Below, piece after piece: positions 44,745 to 55,684 of a stretch of 64,000 bases of DNA; within the stretch, counting starts at the first letter, position 1; each line of letters begins with the position of its first letter. This DNA is from a bacterium (GTDB lineage: Bacteria; Zhuqueibacterota; Zhuqueibacteria; Residuimicrobiales; Krinioviventaceae). A program made the position numbers and the translations under genes. Below the pieces are notes generated by a model that worked only from the letters and a program-made list of their open reading frames with translations, ran no database searches and was not told the origin of the DNA. The DNA lies in assembly GCA_029561455.1 (NCBI GenBank), contig JAKQIY010000072.1:1-64000 (forward strand), in the 5' to 3' direction.

Positions 44745-47348
44745 TTATTCTCTCACATACGGACTTTCATCCATTTTTAGAAAAGTCGGTTCATAACCGC
44801 CGTTATCAAGAATCGCTTTATGGAAAACAATTCCCGGATCTAACGGTTTGATCGTTAATACATGAATATTATCTGCTGTAGCGGTTACGGGAAGCGATAC
44901 TTCCGTCTCGATGATCCGCGCTGCGGCGGTTGGATACATGATCGTGTAATTGTTTTGCCAGGTCAATTTGTCATTAATCGGCCAAACCTTTTCAGCGCCG
45001 CCGTCGAGCGCAGCGGCTACAGAATGGCCGCCCTTTTTGAACGGCAGAACGCTGTCAAAAATTATGCGCAGCCTGATACTGTCCGGCGCCGATTGCAGCT
45101 TAACTTTGTAAACCACGGATGCCCCGTCGGTACTTTGTGTATAGGGCATTAATGCCAGGCCGGAGAGGGTTCTGCCCAGATCGGGTATAACAGTCCATTT
45201 CGTTTGTTCATTAGCTTGAACCGTAAAATAGTGTTCGGCTTCTATCACCACAACGCCGTTCTTTTCACTGAATATATAGCCGCCTTGTCTGGTTTCTTCC
45301 GGGGTAATGCGTGTAACTTTGGGCATGATATTGCCATGAATTGGCTCGGTCCAGGTAAAATACCCGATATGGGTTTGATCCATGATATGGTTCCATTTGC
45401 CGTTGGCAACATTCAGGTTATAATCTTTTGAAAGTTCCGCATCGCGTTTAAAACAATATTCCGCCCGGTCGGCCCAGTAATTGGCTTGCAAATCCTTTTC
45501 CGCGGCATATTTCCCGTTCATGGCTACGGCATAGTGCATATCGTACAGGTTGGCCATAGCCCGCACCGGATGCAGGATCAATTCCATATAAGCATCCTTG
45601 TACGCATCCGCTACTTCCATATACTGCCGGAGCGCCCTGGCTTCCAGCGCCATGTAGGCGTCTTTGACCTGCAGGAACTCGCCGCTTGCCAGGTTGTAGG
45701 TTTTGTGGTCCATCATTTCGGCCGTAACGCGACTGTTATATTTACAGTACAAACTCAATATCTCTGCCGCCTCACCAGCCGACGCGACGCCAAACTGTTC
45801 TGCGCAGAAATTACGGGCATAATCATCCAGGTTGTTTTCGTTGAACGAGGTGGGATTCCATGCCATAGTCAGGAAAAAATCCAGCGGGTATTCATTGGGC
45901 TTTAAATCGCCTACATTTACGACCCAGATTTTGTCGACGCCATAACTATAGGCAAGCTGAAGCTGCTCCCACATATGCGGTATCTGGTTCATGTTCAGCC
46001 ATTGGTAAGAACGCGGCGCGCCATGATAATCGACATGGTAATAGATGCCATAGCCACCCGGATGCTTTTTAGCGTCAAGCTCCGGAAGACGGCGAATATC
46101 ACCCCAATCATCGTCGCATAATAGAATGATCATGTCATCGGGTACTTGCATGCCCTGGTCGTAATAATCTAAAACTTCCTTGTACAGCGCCCACACCTGG
46201 GGTGTTTTTGCCGCGGGTTTACCAGTCACTTGTTCAATAATTTCGCGCTGATCTTTTATGACCCGTTCCATTAACCTGAAATTGGCTTCCGCACTACCCA
46301 GGTCTTTCATCGGCAGGTCGCCGTCGCCGCGCATGGCCATGGTAACAAGGTGTTCATAATTTTTAACACTCTCCAGGCCATCTTGCCAGAATTTTTTTAG
46401 TCCCGCTTCATTGGTTTGGTAGTTCCATTGACCATTGCCATACTCTTTACGGTGGGTAGTCCATTCCTGCTGGGCGCGCATCATCGGTTCGTGATGTGAT
46501 GTGCCCATAACGATACCGTATTCATCGGCAAGGCGGGGATTCTCGGGATCGTCTTCATTAAATGCTTTGCCCCACATGGCCGGCCATAAATAGTTGCCCC
46601 TAAGCCGGAGGATCAACTCAAACATGTGGGTGTACATTTTACTGTTCACGCCGCCGAATTTTTCCAGGGTCCAGCCGGAAAAGCACGGCGCTTCATCATT
46701 AATGAAAATACCACGGTAGCGAACCCTGGGTTCGCCGGAGGCATAGCGCCCCGGCAGCACATAGGCGGCAGGGCGCTGCCTGGCCGGAACATCCGCCCAC
46801 CAGTACCAGGGTGATACTCCTAATTGTCTCGATAGCTCATAAATGCCATATATTGTACCCCGCTTGTCACTGCCGGCAATAACCAGGTATTGCTTTGCAG
46901 CATATTTGGAATCCTGAATGGTAGTGATAACAAAACTTTCCCATTTCCCTTTCAGGTCTTTTATATCCAGCTTTTTCGAGGATGCCAGTTTGTCGATCAG
47001 GGCGCTGTGTCCCAGGGTACCGATGACGATTTCATATTCCACCGCCGGTGCGGAGGTAAGCAATTCGGGTTTGACGCCGGTAACGCTTTGTATATCCGTT
47101 TGCAGATCGCCAATGGCGCGAATAACTCCTTTGTAATCGTTTGTATCATAACGGAGCGCCGCCGCTTTATGCTCGCCGGAAACGACCGGGAAAGCATTGC
47201 CCGGCTCTGCTTGTTCCGTAATGATAGTTTCCGTCAGCCCGGTTATTTGCTGCGCGACTACAGGCATTTGCAGGAGTAAAATCAGCATAATTATTTTGAG
47301 CAGATTTTTGCTCAAGATGATTAATGAATAATTGCTTTTTGTTTTCAT
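44745..47348 (-). CDS. GH115 alpha-glucuronidase-like enzyme
   Basis: The 867-residue exported protein (signal LSKNLLKIIMLILLLQMPVV) shows GH115 phrases throughout: VIAGSDKRGTIYGIYELSRQ, GVSPWYWWADVPA, RVRYRGIFINDEAPCFSGW, NYLWPAMWGKAFNEDDPEN, GTSHHEPMMRAQQEW and MAMRGDGDLPM. Its length fits the family including the C-terminal beta-domain (GGYIFSEKNGVVVIEAEHY). GH115 enzymes remove 4-O-methylglucuronic acid from xylan chains as well as from ends. Start: ATG 47348, preceded by GGAGAG; an upstream in-frame ATG at 47363 is possible. Confidence 0.9.
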   Translation of the reverse strand: MKTKSNYSLIILSKNLLKIIMLILLLQMPVVAQQITGLTETIITEQAEPGNAFPVVSGEHKAAALRYDTNDYKGVIRAIGDLQTDIQSVTGVKPELLTSAPAVEYEIVIGTLGHSALIDKLASSKKLDIKDLKGKWESFVITTIQDSKYAAKQYLVIAGSDKRGTIYGIYELSRQLGVSPWYWWADVPARQRPAAYVLPGRYASGEPRVRYRGIFINDEAPCFSGWTLEKFGGVNSKMYTHMFELILRLRGNYLWPAMWGKAFNEDDPENPRLADEYGIVMGTSHHEPMMRAQQEWTTHRKEYGNGQWNYQTNEAGLKKFWQDGLESVKNYEHLVTMAMRGDGDLPMKDLGSAEANFRLMERVIKDQREIIEQVTGKPAAKTPQVWALYKEVLDYYDQGMQVPDDMIILLCDDDWGDIRRLPELDAKKHPGGYGIYYHVDYHGAPRSYQWLNMNQIPHMWEQLQLAYSYGVDKIWVVNVGDLKPNEYPLDFFLTMAWNPTSFNENNLDDYARNFCAEQFGVASAGEAAEILSLYCKYNSRVTAEMMDHKTYNLASGEFLQVKDAYMALEARALRQYMEVADAYKDAYMELILHPVRAMANLYDMHYAVAMNGKYAAEKDLQANYWADRAEYCFKRDAELSKDYNLNVANGKWNHIMDQTHIGYFTWTEPIHGNIMPKVTRITPEETRQGGYIFSEKNGVVVIEAEHYFTVQANEQTKWTVIPDLGRTLSGLALMPYTQSTDGASVVYKVKLQSAPDSIRLRIIFDSVLPFKKGGHSVAAALDGGAEKVWPINDKLTWQNNYTIMYPTAAARIIETEVSLPVTATADNIHVLTIKPLDPGIVFHKAILDNGGYEPTFLKMDESPYVRE

Positions 47349-47481
47349 ACCCAAACTCTCCATTCTTGAATAGTTCCTCAATCGACTATTTAGCAGCAAT
47401 ATCGAATGATTCCGGAGTTCTGTATCTTTTACCCGGTACTCGTTTCCAGGTAAAATTAAGGTATTTTTATCAACCATGCAA

Positions 47482-48570
47482 TTATTCTTTCAGATATCCC
47501 ATTTCCCGGTAATACCTGGCAGCGCCGGGGTGCAGGGGAACGCCAAAATTACTCCACACAGTTTTGTTATCATAAGTATAGACTCTGATAAACCATTTAA
47601 GCGCGCCGTGATGTTCATCGATAGCTTTAGCAAGATCATAACCCGCCTGTTCGGGGGTATCGTCGCGCACAAACACCGCCTCTCCCGATCTGCCCAGGGT
47701 TTTTATACGGCGATTAACGCCCCTGAGCAAACTATTATGTGCTATGACAATTTCAGCATCTACATTCTGTTGGGCAACCAGTTTCAGCAAATCATCAGGC
47801 AGTTCCAGAAAATAGAGATCAAATTTCTGGCTTATAGTTGTCCAGTATGCCGATTCGGGATTCATTGCCGGGCTGGCCAGGAACCCGGCGATAATATCGA
47901 ATTCGCCCTTTACTGCTTCTTCAACCGAAACGCCGAGTTTACCGCCCCATAATTTAATATCATCGGCGGTCACGCCGTAATATTTCAGAATGGTTATCAT
48001 GTTACCATCGGCGCCCATAATTCTTACCGGCAAGTGTTTTTGTTTTATAACCGCCATGTCGGTAATTCCCGTTTCTTTTTTAACGGCTATTAAATAATAG
48101 AAAGGATCTTCAATTTTAGCGATGAGGCGCAAATTGCGGTAAGGCCCTTTACCGGCCAGCGACCCATTATAAGCTGAACTCAACATGGCGCTGGAGGTGA
48201 CGCCGAAATCAACCCGCGCATCGATCCGTACATTCACGCCGTCGGCAAGGTTGACCTCATCGAGCGGTGGGGGATAATCATGTTCGGAGACCAGCCGCGG
48301 CCCATACCAACGGTTGCAGTTACGGCACAGAATAACGGAATAACCGAAAGGCTGCATTGCTGCTTTGACGAAATCGCCCAGTTCTCCCCACGGGCAGCCG
48401 CATTCACATGCTGCCGCCATTACCGGTCTTTTCACATCCCAACCGGTTACGCCGACATCGATGGTTTCCTGGGCCGGAACCAGGGTTACCGGCCCAATCA
48501 ACATGAAAAATATGAGTACCCAAAATGTGTATTTTTGAGTTCGTTTCATTACTAAGGTTTTCATGGTCAT
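47482..48570 (-). CDS. TAXI-type TRAP solute-binding protein with a cysteine cluster
   Basis: The 362-residue exported protein (signal FWVLIFFMLIGPVTLVPAQ) has the TAXI (TRAP-associated extracytoplasmic immunogenic) fold: VDFGVTSSAMLSSAYNG, NLRLIAKIEDPFYYLIAV, VRIMGADGNMITILKYYGV and GVPLHPGAARYYREMGYLKE. Unusually, mature residues Cys55, Cys57, Cys59, Cys82 and Cys85 (AACECGCPWG and LCRNCNRW) form a Cys cluster near the ligand cleft. It overlaps the esterase stop as ATGA, so translation is coupled. No TRAP permease genes are in the window. It may bind an acid or aromatic such as ferulate or hexuronate (inference). Confidence 0.8.
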   Translation of the reverse strand: MTMKTLVMKRTQKYTFWVLIFFMLIGPVTLVPAQETIDVGVTGWDVKRPVMAAACECGCPWGELGDFVKAAMQPFGYSVILCRNCNRWYGPRLVSEHDYPPPLDEVNLADGVNVRIDARVDFGVTSSAMLSSAYNGSLAGKGPYRNLRLIAKIEDPFYYLIAVKKETGITDMAVIKQKHLPVRIMGADGNMITILKYYGVTADDIKLWGGKLGVSVEEAVKGEFDIIAGFLASPAMNPESAYWTTISQKFDLYFLELPDDLLKLVAQQNVDAEIVIAHNSLLRGVNRRIKTLGRSGEAVFVRDDTPEQAGYDLAKAIDEHHGALKWFIRVYTYDNKTVWSNFGVPLHPGAARYYREMGYLKE

Positions 48571-50132
48571 TTTGCCCAGGCATCGCCTTCAGGAGTACGC
48601 CGCCATTGGAAATAGGTATCCAATACCTTGAGAGATGCTTCACTCGGCACCGGCCCGGTATGCGGTGTTTGCGCAAAAACCATCACCACAGGATTGGCGT
48701 CGCTAAAAGCCGGCCATTCGGGAAGTCCCTGGCCGTTGGGGTCGCCGTATTTGGCAAAGTTGGTCCAATAAGTGGCCATTGCTTCAGAAATTACGGAATC
48801 AGACTTGGCGATTGCCGGATTTGATGCATCGAGATGCTGGAATACATAAGCCACATCTTGTCCATGCGGCGAACCGAATCCTGCGCGTGGCGAGTCTTCC
48901 GGATAGTCCGGATGTTGGTCAAAATAATAATAGAATGCTTGAGATTTTCCTTTTTGGGATTGCAATCTGGCCCAACTCCAGGTCTGCCAGCCGAAAGCGG
49001 CATCGCGGGCCAGGTCGCGCGCGGTTTTGGGAACCGTGGTTTCTCCGGCGGGATAGGCTTTAACAAGTTCATCGGCGAACTTGCCATAACGCGCTTTGAC
49101 GCCGGCGATATATTCAGCCGGGGTTTTTTCCCGCGAAAAGCTCGCTCCTTCATCGGAATTGTAACCCACCAGAATCGGCGTATCATTGAATTGTCCCGCT
49201 TCGTAGAGTTTGTATTGATCGTCAGGAATGACCAATCCATCAACTATCGGCCAAGCCATGCCTTTACCGAAACCGCCTTTGGGTAAACTATCGGTGGGGA
49301 GATTACGCAATTCGGCAATTGTTGTTACACCGGCGCTGGCGGCATACGCCAGGCCGTCGCGTTCCGCATCGGCCAGGCGTTTCATGTTCTCGCCGGGGAA
49401 GGTGGTGGGACGGGAAGGGCCAAACGAACCGCCGCTTTGCGAAATAGCGCCGTGAAATAATCCTTTTGCCAGGGGGGAGGCGCACAACATGCTTACGGCT
49501 ATCCCGCCGGCCGATTCACCAAATATCGTCACCTTGTTGGGGTCGCCGCCGAATCCAGCAATGTTCTTTTGTATCCATTGCAGACCGGCGATCATATCGA
49601 GCAGACCATAATTACCGGAAACATGATCCGGATTCTCGGCACTCAGCTCCGGGTGCGCTAAAAAGCCAAGATGGCCAACACGGTAAGCGATGCTGACCAA
49701 CACCACGCCTTTTTTTGCCAGGTTCTCGCCGCTATAAGTCGGTTCAGAGGTGGAACCGCCGTTAAAGCCGCCGCCATAAATCCAGACTAGCACGGGAATG
49801 CGTTCTTTGGCGGATTTGGCCGGCGTCCAGACATTCAAATACAGGCAATCTTCGCTGGTTCCCGCGGGAGCATTCCAACCCTGAATCGGACCGGGAGCGA
49901 ACTTGACCGCCTGAAGCACGGTATCCCACTGGGCAGCCGGTTGTGGAGCGCGCCAACGCAAATCGCCTACCGGCGGCGCGGCGAACGGAATACCGCGATA
50001 GACCGACAAACCGTCTTCAAACGTTCCCTGTACCTTACCCTGTTCTACTTTAACGATTGAAAGCTGTTGTGGCGTATTACAGCCGATTGTAAATAATAAC
50101 AAAAGTGTTAAAAAAATGACTAGTCGCTTCAT
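48567..50132 (-). CDS. type-B carboxylesterase lipoprotein
   Basis: The 521-residue protein begins with a lipobox (LLLLFTIGC, Cys about residue 15) when started at ATG 50132 (AAGGA upstream); the frame is open to 50162. It is an alpha/beta-hydrolase of the carboxylesterase type-B family: YRGIPFAAPPVGDLRWRAP, EDCLYLNVWTP, VLVWIYGGGFNGGS, and the nucleophile Ser207 in FGESAGGIAVSML. The later acidic residue and His (SPHGQDVAYVFQH) complete the triad. Roles known in plant-wall loci include removal of methyl or aryl esters. It is followed by the TAXI gene with a four-base overlap. Confidence 0.9.
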   Translation of the reverse strand: MKRLVIFLTLLLLFTIGCNTPQQLSIVKVEQGKVQGTFEDGLSVYRGIPFAAPPVGDLRWRAPQPAAQWDTVLQAVKFAPGPIQGWNAPAGTSEDCLYLNVWTPAKSAKERIPVLVWIYGGGFNGGSTSEPTYSGENLAKKGVVLVSIAYRVGHLGFLAHPELSAENPDHVSGNYGLLDMIAGLQWIQKNIAGFGGDPNKVTIFGESAGGIAVSMLCASPLAKGLFHGAISQSGGSFGPSRPTTFPGENMKRLADAERDGLAYAASAGVTTIAELRNLPTDSLPKGGFGKGMAWPIVDGLVIPDDQYKLYEAGQFNDTPILVGYNSDEGASFSREKTPAEYIAGVKARYGKFADELVKAYPAGETTVPKTARDLARDAAFGWQTWSWARLQSQKGKSQAFYYYFDQHPDYPEDSPRAGFGSPHGQDVAYVFQHLDASNPAIAKSDSVISEAMATYWTNFAKYGDPNGQGLPEWPAFSDANPVVMVFAQTPHTGPVPSEASLKVLDTYFQWRRTPEGDAWAK

Positions 50133-50201
50133 GGGAATGAGTCCTTTCAGAAATTTATTCATTTTTTAATTTGCCATTTACCCAATGAACTATCCTTTAT
50201 A

Positions 50202-51905
50202 TTAATATCCCAATTCCTTTTTAAGGAATTGCCGTTGTTCAATAAATGTCTTGTCGTTAATGTGCCCAAGGTCGGGATAAATCTTGAAACTCTTGGGCGC
50301 CGAAATCCTGTTATACGCGGAAAAACCTAAATGTGGCGGAGCATCGTCATCAAATAATGAAGTGACGTAAAGAGTCGGGCATTTTATCCATTCGGCAAAT
50401 CCCTTGGTATCGAGCAAATCCTGTATATAAAGCGCATCTTCAAATGTGCATGGGTCGTTATAGTACCTTAAATAATTTTTAATCTCGAAATTACACATGG
50501 TACGGATCTTTAAATGATCGCGTGTATCGCACGGGAATGGATCAAAGAACGAACAGGCTTTGATGTGATCCCTGCATAATCCGGCTGTGACCAACGTGAG
50601 TCCGCCGCCCTGGCTGCCGCCCATCACGCCGAGCCTGGCGCTATCAACTTCAGGACGGCTCAGTAAAAACTCTACCGCTCTTACACAATCCATATAAATT
50701 GCCCGGTAGGCGTTATCGGTTTCGCTGCACAGGCTGTATCCCCATACTCCGGGTACTCCAAATCCGGGATTGAATACATCGGCGCTGATGCCATGACCAC
50801 GTACACATAACGCCAGTTCCACAACATCGTCATGATTTTCTAAAAAAGCACCGTGATCCTGCCAACCGTAACCATAACCCGGCACATGCAGTATGGCGGC
50901 GTGCCGGCCCGGGGTTTTGGGAACAAAATAATAACCGCGAATCGTCAACCCGCCAAACGATTTCATTTCAGCAATATAACCATCACGGCTACCAGAACAC
51001 AAATTTTCTTTTTTTATCAATTTAAACTCTTGTGGCGTTTTGCCCAGTTCGTCTAACGCCGCATCCCAATACTCCTTAAAGCGGGGGACGGTGTTGTTCG
51101 TGCAGGCAATTTTTTCGGGCGAAAGGGTGAACCATTGCACATCGGAACTATAGCCGCCATCGTACATGATTACCGTACATTCATAAAATCCCGGTGTGGT
51201 AATGGCTGCGCCAAGCTCACATTGTATCTGTCCGGTTCCTTTTTTAACATTATAGTCTTTTTGAATAAAAGACTGGTGAAAATCGTTAACGACCGACAAT
51301 TTGATTTTCCCTTTGCGCACAGCATTATATTTTAAAGTGAGGGAATTCTTGTTTTCCAGGGAATAGAGATGATCCTGCACCGGGATGTCGATTTTAATTG
51401 CAGATTTCGATTCGCTGCCTTTTGGCGCAAGACTGCACGAATTCCAGCTTATGCCGCCGGTGTAGGAGAGATCGGCAACAAATATAGCTATTCTGTTTTT
51501 CTTCCCTTTTACCAGGCAATTATCGGCAATATTAAATTCGTTCCTGGCGCCGCGATTGGACCAATATTGATTACGTAAATTTCCACCGATAAACTTGTTG
51601 TTTATGTAAATGCTTTTAACTTCACATTGCAAACTAATTGTAAGAACGAATTGTGAGCCGGTTAATTCGTCCGGCACAGTAAAATCATTAACAATGCAGC
51701 CGCTGCCGTCATTCCAGAAATAGCCTTGCCGTTCCCAGGATAATAACAGGTTAACCTTCTGCCAGTTGGCTGTGTTTAATTTATCCAGGTTCGTTTCGGC
51801 AATATCGCCGAAACTGATTTTCCACTCCGGCGATAATAAATTTTGCGCCAACAGGCCGGTGGATAAAAGGAATATAAGGATAATTAATAAAATAAATTTT
51901 TTCAT
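50202..51905 (-). CDS. CE7 acetyl-xylan esterase-like enzyme fused to a jelly-roll domain
   Basis: The 567-residue protein has a signal peptide (FILLIILIFLLSTGLLAQ). About 250 residues of GH2-like sugar-binding jelly roll follow (FWNDGSGCIVNDFTVPDEL, EVKSIYINNKFIGGNL, NRIAIFVADLSYTGG), then a CE7 acetyl-esterase domain. The CE7 motifs are RGHGIS in the oxyanion region, the nucleophile Ser431 in GVMGGSQGGGLT, an Asp in TSLFDDDAPP and His in YPDLGHIND. Standard CE7 enzymes have about 320 residues, so the N-terminal half is an unusual addition. It should remove acetyl groups from xylan or its oligosaccharides. Confidence 0.85.
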   Translation of the reverse strand: MKKFILLIILIFLLSTGLLAQNLLSPEWKISFGDIAETNLDKLNTANWQKVNLLLSWERQGYFWNDGSGCIVNDFTVPDELTGSQFVLTISLQCEVKSIYINNKFIGGNLRNQYWSNRGARNEFNIADNCLVKGKKNRIAIFVADLSYTGGISWNSCSLAPKGSESKSAIKIDIPVQDHLYSLENKNSLTLKYNAVRKGKIKLSVVNDFHQSFIQKDYNVKKGTGQIQCELGAAITTPGFYECTVIMYDGGYSSDVQWFTLSPEKIACTNNTVPRFKEYWDAALDELGKTPQEFKLIKKENLCSGSRDGYIAEMKSFGGLTIRGYYFVPKTPGRHAAILHVPGYGYGWQDHGAFLENHDDVVELALCVRGHGISADVFNPGFGVPGVWGYSLCSETDNAYRAIYMDCVRAVEFLLSRPEVDSARLGVMGGSQGGGLTLVTAGLCRDHIKACSFFDPFPCDTRDHLKIRTMCNFEIKNYLRYYNDPCTFEDALYIQDLLDTKGFAEWIKCPTLYVTSLFDDDAPPHLGFSAYNRISAPKSFKIYPDLGHINDKTFIEQRQFLKKELGY

Positions 51906-51958
51906 AAAGCGCTGCCTTGTTAACCTTGGAATAATTGTCTACCTGTATTCAAAATGAA

Positions 51959-53104
51959 TTATGGATTATATCTCGGTCCAAGTATCAGTTTATCGCCCGA
52001 ATCATCGATCTCATAGAATTGCGGTTTGCGAGGTCCGTCTGCTTCTGCATGATGTATAACCAGCAGTCGTTTTCCTTCAAACGTGGTGAACATCATGCCA
52101 TGGCCGGAATTATCGTCTTTTAATGGTTTTTCATCCTGTATCCAGGGCCCGTCAATCGTGCCGGACTCAGAATAAGCCACGCCTTGTAAATACCTGTGCG
52201 CGCCCCAGGTTGCCCATAGCATACCAAGTTTGCCGGTTTTAGTCCTGAAAAGTTGGGGTCCGTCGGTTACCCAGCCGGGTAATTTCATACCAAAAGTCAT
52301 TTCGCCGTTGCCAACCATTTCAAGCGCCCAGGGAGCCTCGCTGGCGCGGAAAAGACATACCGGTTCTGAAATTCTTTCACTCAAATCAGGGGAGAGTTTA
52401 ACATATTCCATTGTACCGTCAACAAGTTGTGTCCATTCATGCACAAACACAAAATAGGGGATACCGTCTTCATACCAGATAGTACCGTCGATAACGTCCC
52501 AATTGTGGTACAGGTAATCATAATTAGGATCGGAGTTGATATGTTTATAAGGGCCTTCCGGTTTATCGGAAACGAGTATCTGAGTTTGATTACGGTAAAC
52601 GTTGTATCTGCGCGGAATAACATCGACAAGCTCTTTCCTGTCCGTCCAGGTAGCGGCATAATAATATTTATCATTCACTTGATGAATCTCGGCGGCGGCA
52701 ACAAACATTAATCCTTCCATCCATGTGCCGGTAACGTCAATTGCGCCATAAGGACCTGTCCAGGTTTTTAAATCTTTGCTTTTATAAATACTCCCGCCAC
52801 TGCTGGTTAGATAATAGGTTTTGGTGTTTATATCCGGGAAAATAAAGGGGTCGCTCATACTTAACTCATCAAATGTCATAGTAACAATTTCACGGGATTC
52901 CGTTACACTTGGGCCTACCCAGCGCCTTCTTGGGGGATTTGGGTTGGTGTTGCCGGTTGCCGGCATTCCAAATCCTTTGGCGCCCTCCGGGGCGGGAATT
53001 GTTACTGTTGGAACAAGCTGTTTTTTGGTTTCCGGCTGAGCTGTAGCTGGTTGTATCAAAGCTAGAAATATCAAAATTACACATACGAATGTTATTTTTT
53101 TCAT
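51959..53104 (-). CDS. GH43 enzyme, first of two tandem paralogs
   Basis: The 381-residue exported protein (signal KITFVCVILIFLALIQPATAQ) shows the five-bladed GH43 fold: LSMSDPF with the base Asp85, TKTYYLTSSGGSIYKSKDL, NWDVIDGTIWYEDGIPYFVF (modulating Asp), VHEWTQL (acid Glu) and TKTGKLGMLWATWGAHRY. It shares with 54511-55662 a proline-rich linker (KKQLVPTVTIPAP). GH43 enzymes act on arabinofuranosyl or xylosyl units. It is separated from the upstream CE1 gene by 194 bp with a strong hairpin. Confidence 0.85.
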   Translation of the reverse strand: MKKITFVCVILIFLALIQPATAQPETKKQLVPTVTIPAPEGAKGFGMPATGNTNPNPPRRRWVGPSVTESREIVTMTFDELSMSDPFIFPDINTKTYYLTSSGGSIYKSKDLKTWTGPYGAIDVTGTWMEGLMFVAAAEIHQVNDKYYYAATWTDRKELVDVIPRRYNVYRNQTQILVSDKPEGPYKHINSDPNYDYLYHNWDVIDGTIWYEDGIPYFVFVHEWTQLVDGTMEYVKLSPDLSERISEPVCLFRASEAPWALEMVGNGEMTFGMKLPGWVTDGPQLFRTKTGKLGMLWATWGAHRYLQGVAYSESGTIDGPWIQDEKPLKDDNSGHGMMFTTFEGKRLLVIHHAEADGPRKPQFYEIDDSGDKLILGPRYNP

Positions 53105-53246
53105 GTGACTAGTTCCTTGTAAAGACTATTACATACAATTTACCGGGCAATTATATTAAATAGACTAAAGAAAGGGTTTGCCTGGCAAAGCAAAAATCTG
53201 TCTTTAGCTTTTCAAAATTTATAACCGGTTCTAGTAATAAATAACC

Positions 53247-53281
53247 CAGGAATCCCCGTATTTAAAATGCGGGGATTCCTG
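53247..53281 (-). terminator. strong hairpin between CE1 and GH43 genes
   Basis: CAGGAATCCCCG (53247-53258) pairs perfectly with CGGGGATTCCTG (53270-53281), 12 bp, with an 11-nt loop. It lies 18 nt after the CE1 stop on the minus strand; T-rich sequence follows but no clear U-run. It divides the island into an upstream and a downstream transcription block, or acts as an mRNA-stabilising element. Confidence 0.6.
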
Positions 53282-53298
53282 AGAATGGAAGAATGAGC

Positions 53299-54480
<1,182 letters not shown>

Positions 54481-54510
54481 TTAAATTAAATAGTTTATGT
54501 TTTTTATTGA

Positions 54511-55662
54511 TTATGGATTATATCTCGGTCCGAGGATCAGCTTGTCGCCCGAATCGTCGATTTCATAAAGCTGCGGTTTGCGGGGGCCGTCGCCTTCGGC
54601 ATGATGAATGGAAAGCAGCCGTTTGCCCTCAAAGGTGGTGAACATCATACCATGACCGGTGTTGTTGCCAACCAATGGTTTTTCTTCCTGAATCCACGGC
54701 CCGTCAATCGTACCGGATTCGGAATACGCTACACCTTGTAAGTACCGTCCTGCACCCCAACTTGACCATAACATGCCTAATTTGCCTGTCCCGGTGCGGA
54801 AAAGTTCCGGCCCATCGGTAACCCAGCCCGGCAATTTCAGGCCAAAGGTCATCTCTTCATTGCCGACCATTTCCAGCGCCCAGGCCGCTTCACTACCGCG
54901 GAACAGGCATATCGGGTCGGTGATGGTCTTGCTCAAATCGGGAGACAGCTTGACATATTCCATTGTGCCGTCAACCGTTTGCATCCATTCATGCACAAAA
55001 ACAAAATAGGGAACGCCGTTTTCGTACCAGATCGTACCGTCGATTATATCCCAGGTGTGTGGCAGGTAATCGTATTGCGGATCGGGGTTCAACGGTTTAT
55101 ACGGGCCTTCGGCTATATCCGCTACCAGGATCATAGTCTGGTTGCGGTGCACGTTATAGCGGCGGGGTACTACATCGACAAGATCATTTCTGTCGCCAAA
55201 GGTTGCGGCATAATAATATTTGCTGTTAACGTGGTGGATTTCGGCGGCAGCGACAAATTTGCATCCTTCCATCCAAGTACCGGTAACATCGTAAGCGCCA
55301 TAAGGGCCTTCCCAGTTTTTCAGGTCTTTGCTTTTGTAAATACACCCGCCGCTGCTGGTTAAATAGTAGGTTTTTGTCGCCTCATCTGCCAGAATGAACG
55401 GATCGCTCATACTCAACTCATCGAGGGTGATGGTAACGATTTCGCGGGGATCGGTAACGCTGGCGCTTGCAAAGGGCCTTCTGGGCGCCGGGGTCGCGCC
55501 GCTTGGCCTGGTGGTGGAAGGCATACCAAAACCTTTGGAGCCGGGTGGGGCGGGAATGGTAACGGTTGGCACCAGCTGCTTTTTTTCTGTGGTTTGAGCA
55601 GTGCTTAGTGGTATTGAACTGAAAACCACCAGCATTGCGATTAGAATACTGATTTTCTTCAT
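54511..55662 (-). CDS. GH43 enzyme, second paralog
   Basis: The 383-residue paralog of 51959-53104 shares the same motifs (LSMSDPFILADEATKTYYLT, TWDIIDGTIWYENGVPYFVF, VHEWMQTV, GMLWSSWGAGRYLQG), the KKQLVPTVTIPAP linker and the ending DSGDKLILGPRYNP. I start it at ATG 55662 (MKKISILIAMLVVFSSIPLS) because the longer frame runs into the neighbouring gene. The two genes arose by a duplication that probably also included their CE1 neighbours. Substrate within GH43 cannot be assigned. Confidence 0.85.
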   Translation of the reverse strand: MKKISILIAMLVVFSSIPLSTAQTTEKKQLVPTVTIPAPPGSKGFGMPSTTRPSGATPAPRRPFASASVTDPREIVTITLDELSMSDPFILADEATKTYYLTSSGGCIYKSKDLKNWEGPYGAYDVTGTWMEGCKFVAAAEIHHVNSKYYYAATFGDRNDLVDVVPRRYNVHRNQTMILVADIAEGPYKPLNPDPQYDYLPHTWDIIDGTIWYENGVPYFVFVHEWMQTVDGTMEYVKLSPDLSKTITDPICLFRGSEAAWALEMVGNEEMTFGLKLPGWVTDGPELFRTGTGKLGMLWSSWGAGRYLQGVAYSESGTIDGPWIQEEKPLVGNNTGHGMMFTTFEGKRLLSIHHAEGDGPRKPQLYEIDDSGDKLILGPRYNP

Positions 55663-55684
55663 ATAACAGTTCCTTATGTTTGGT

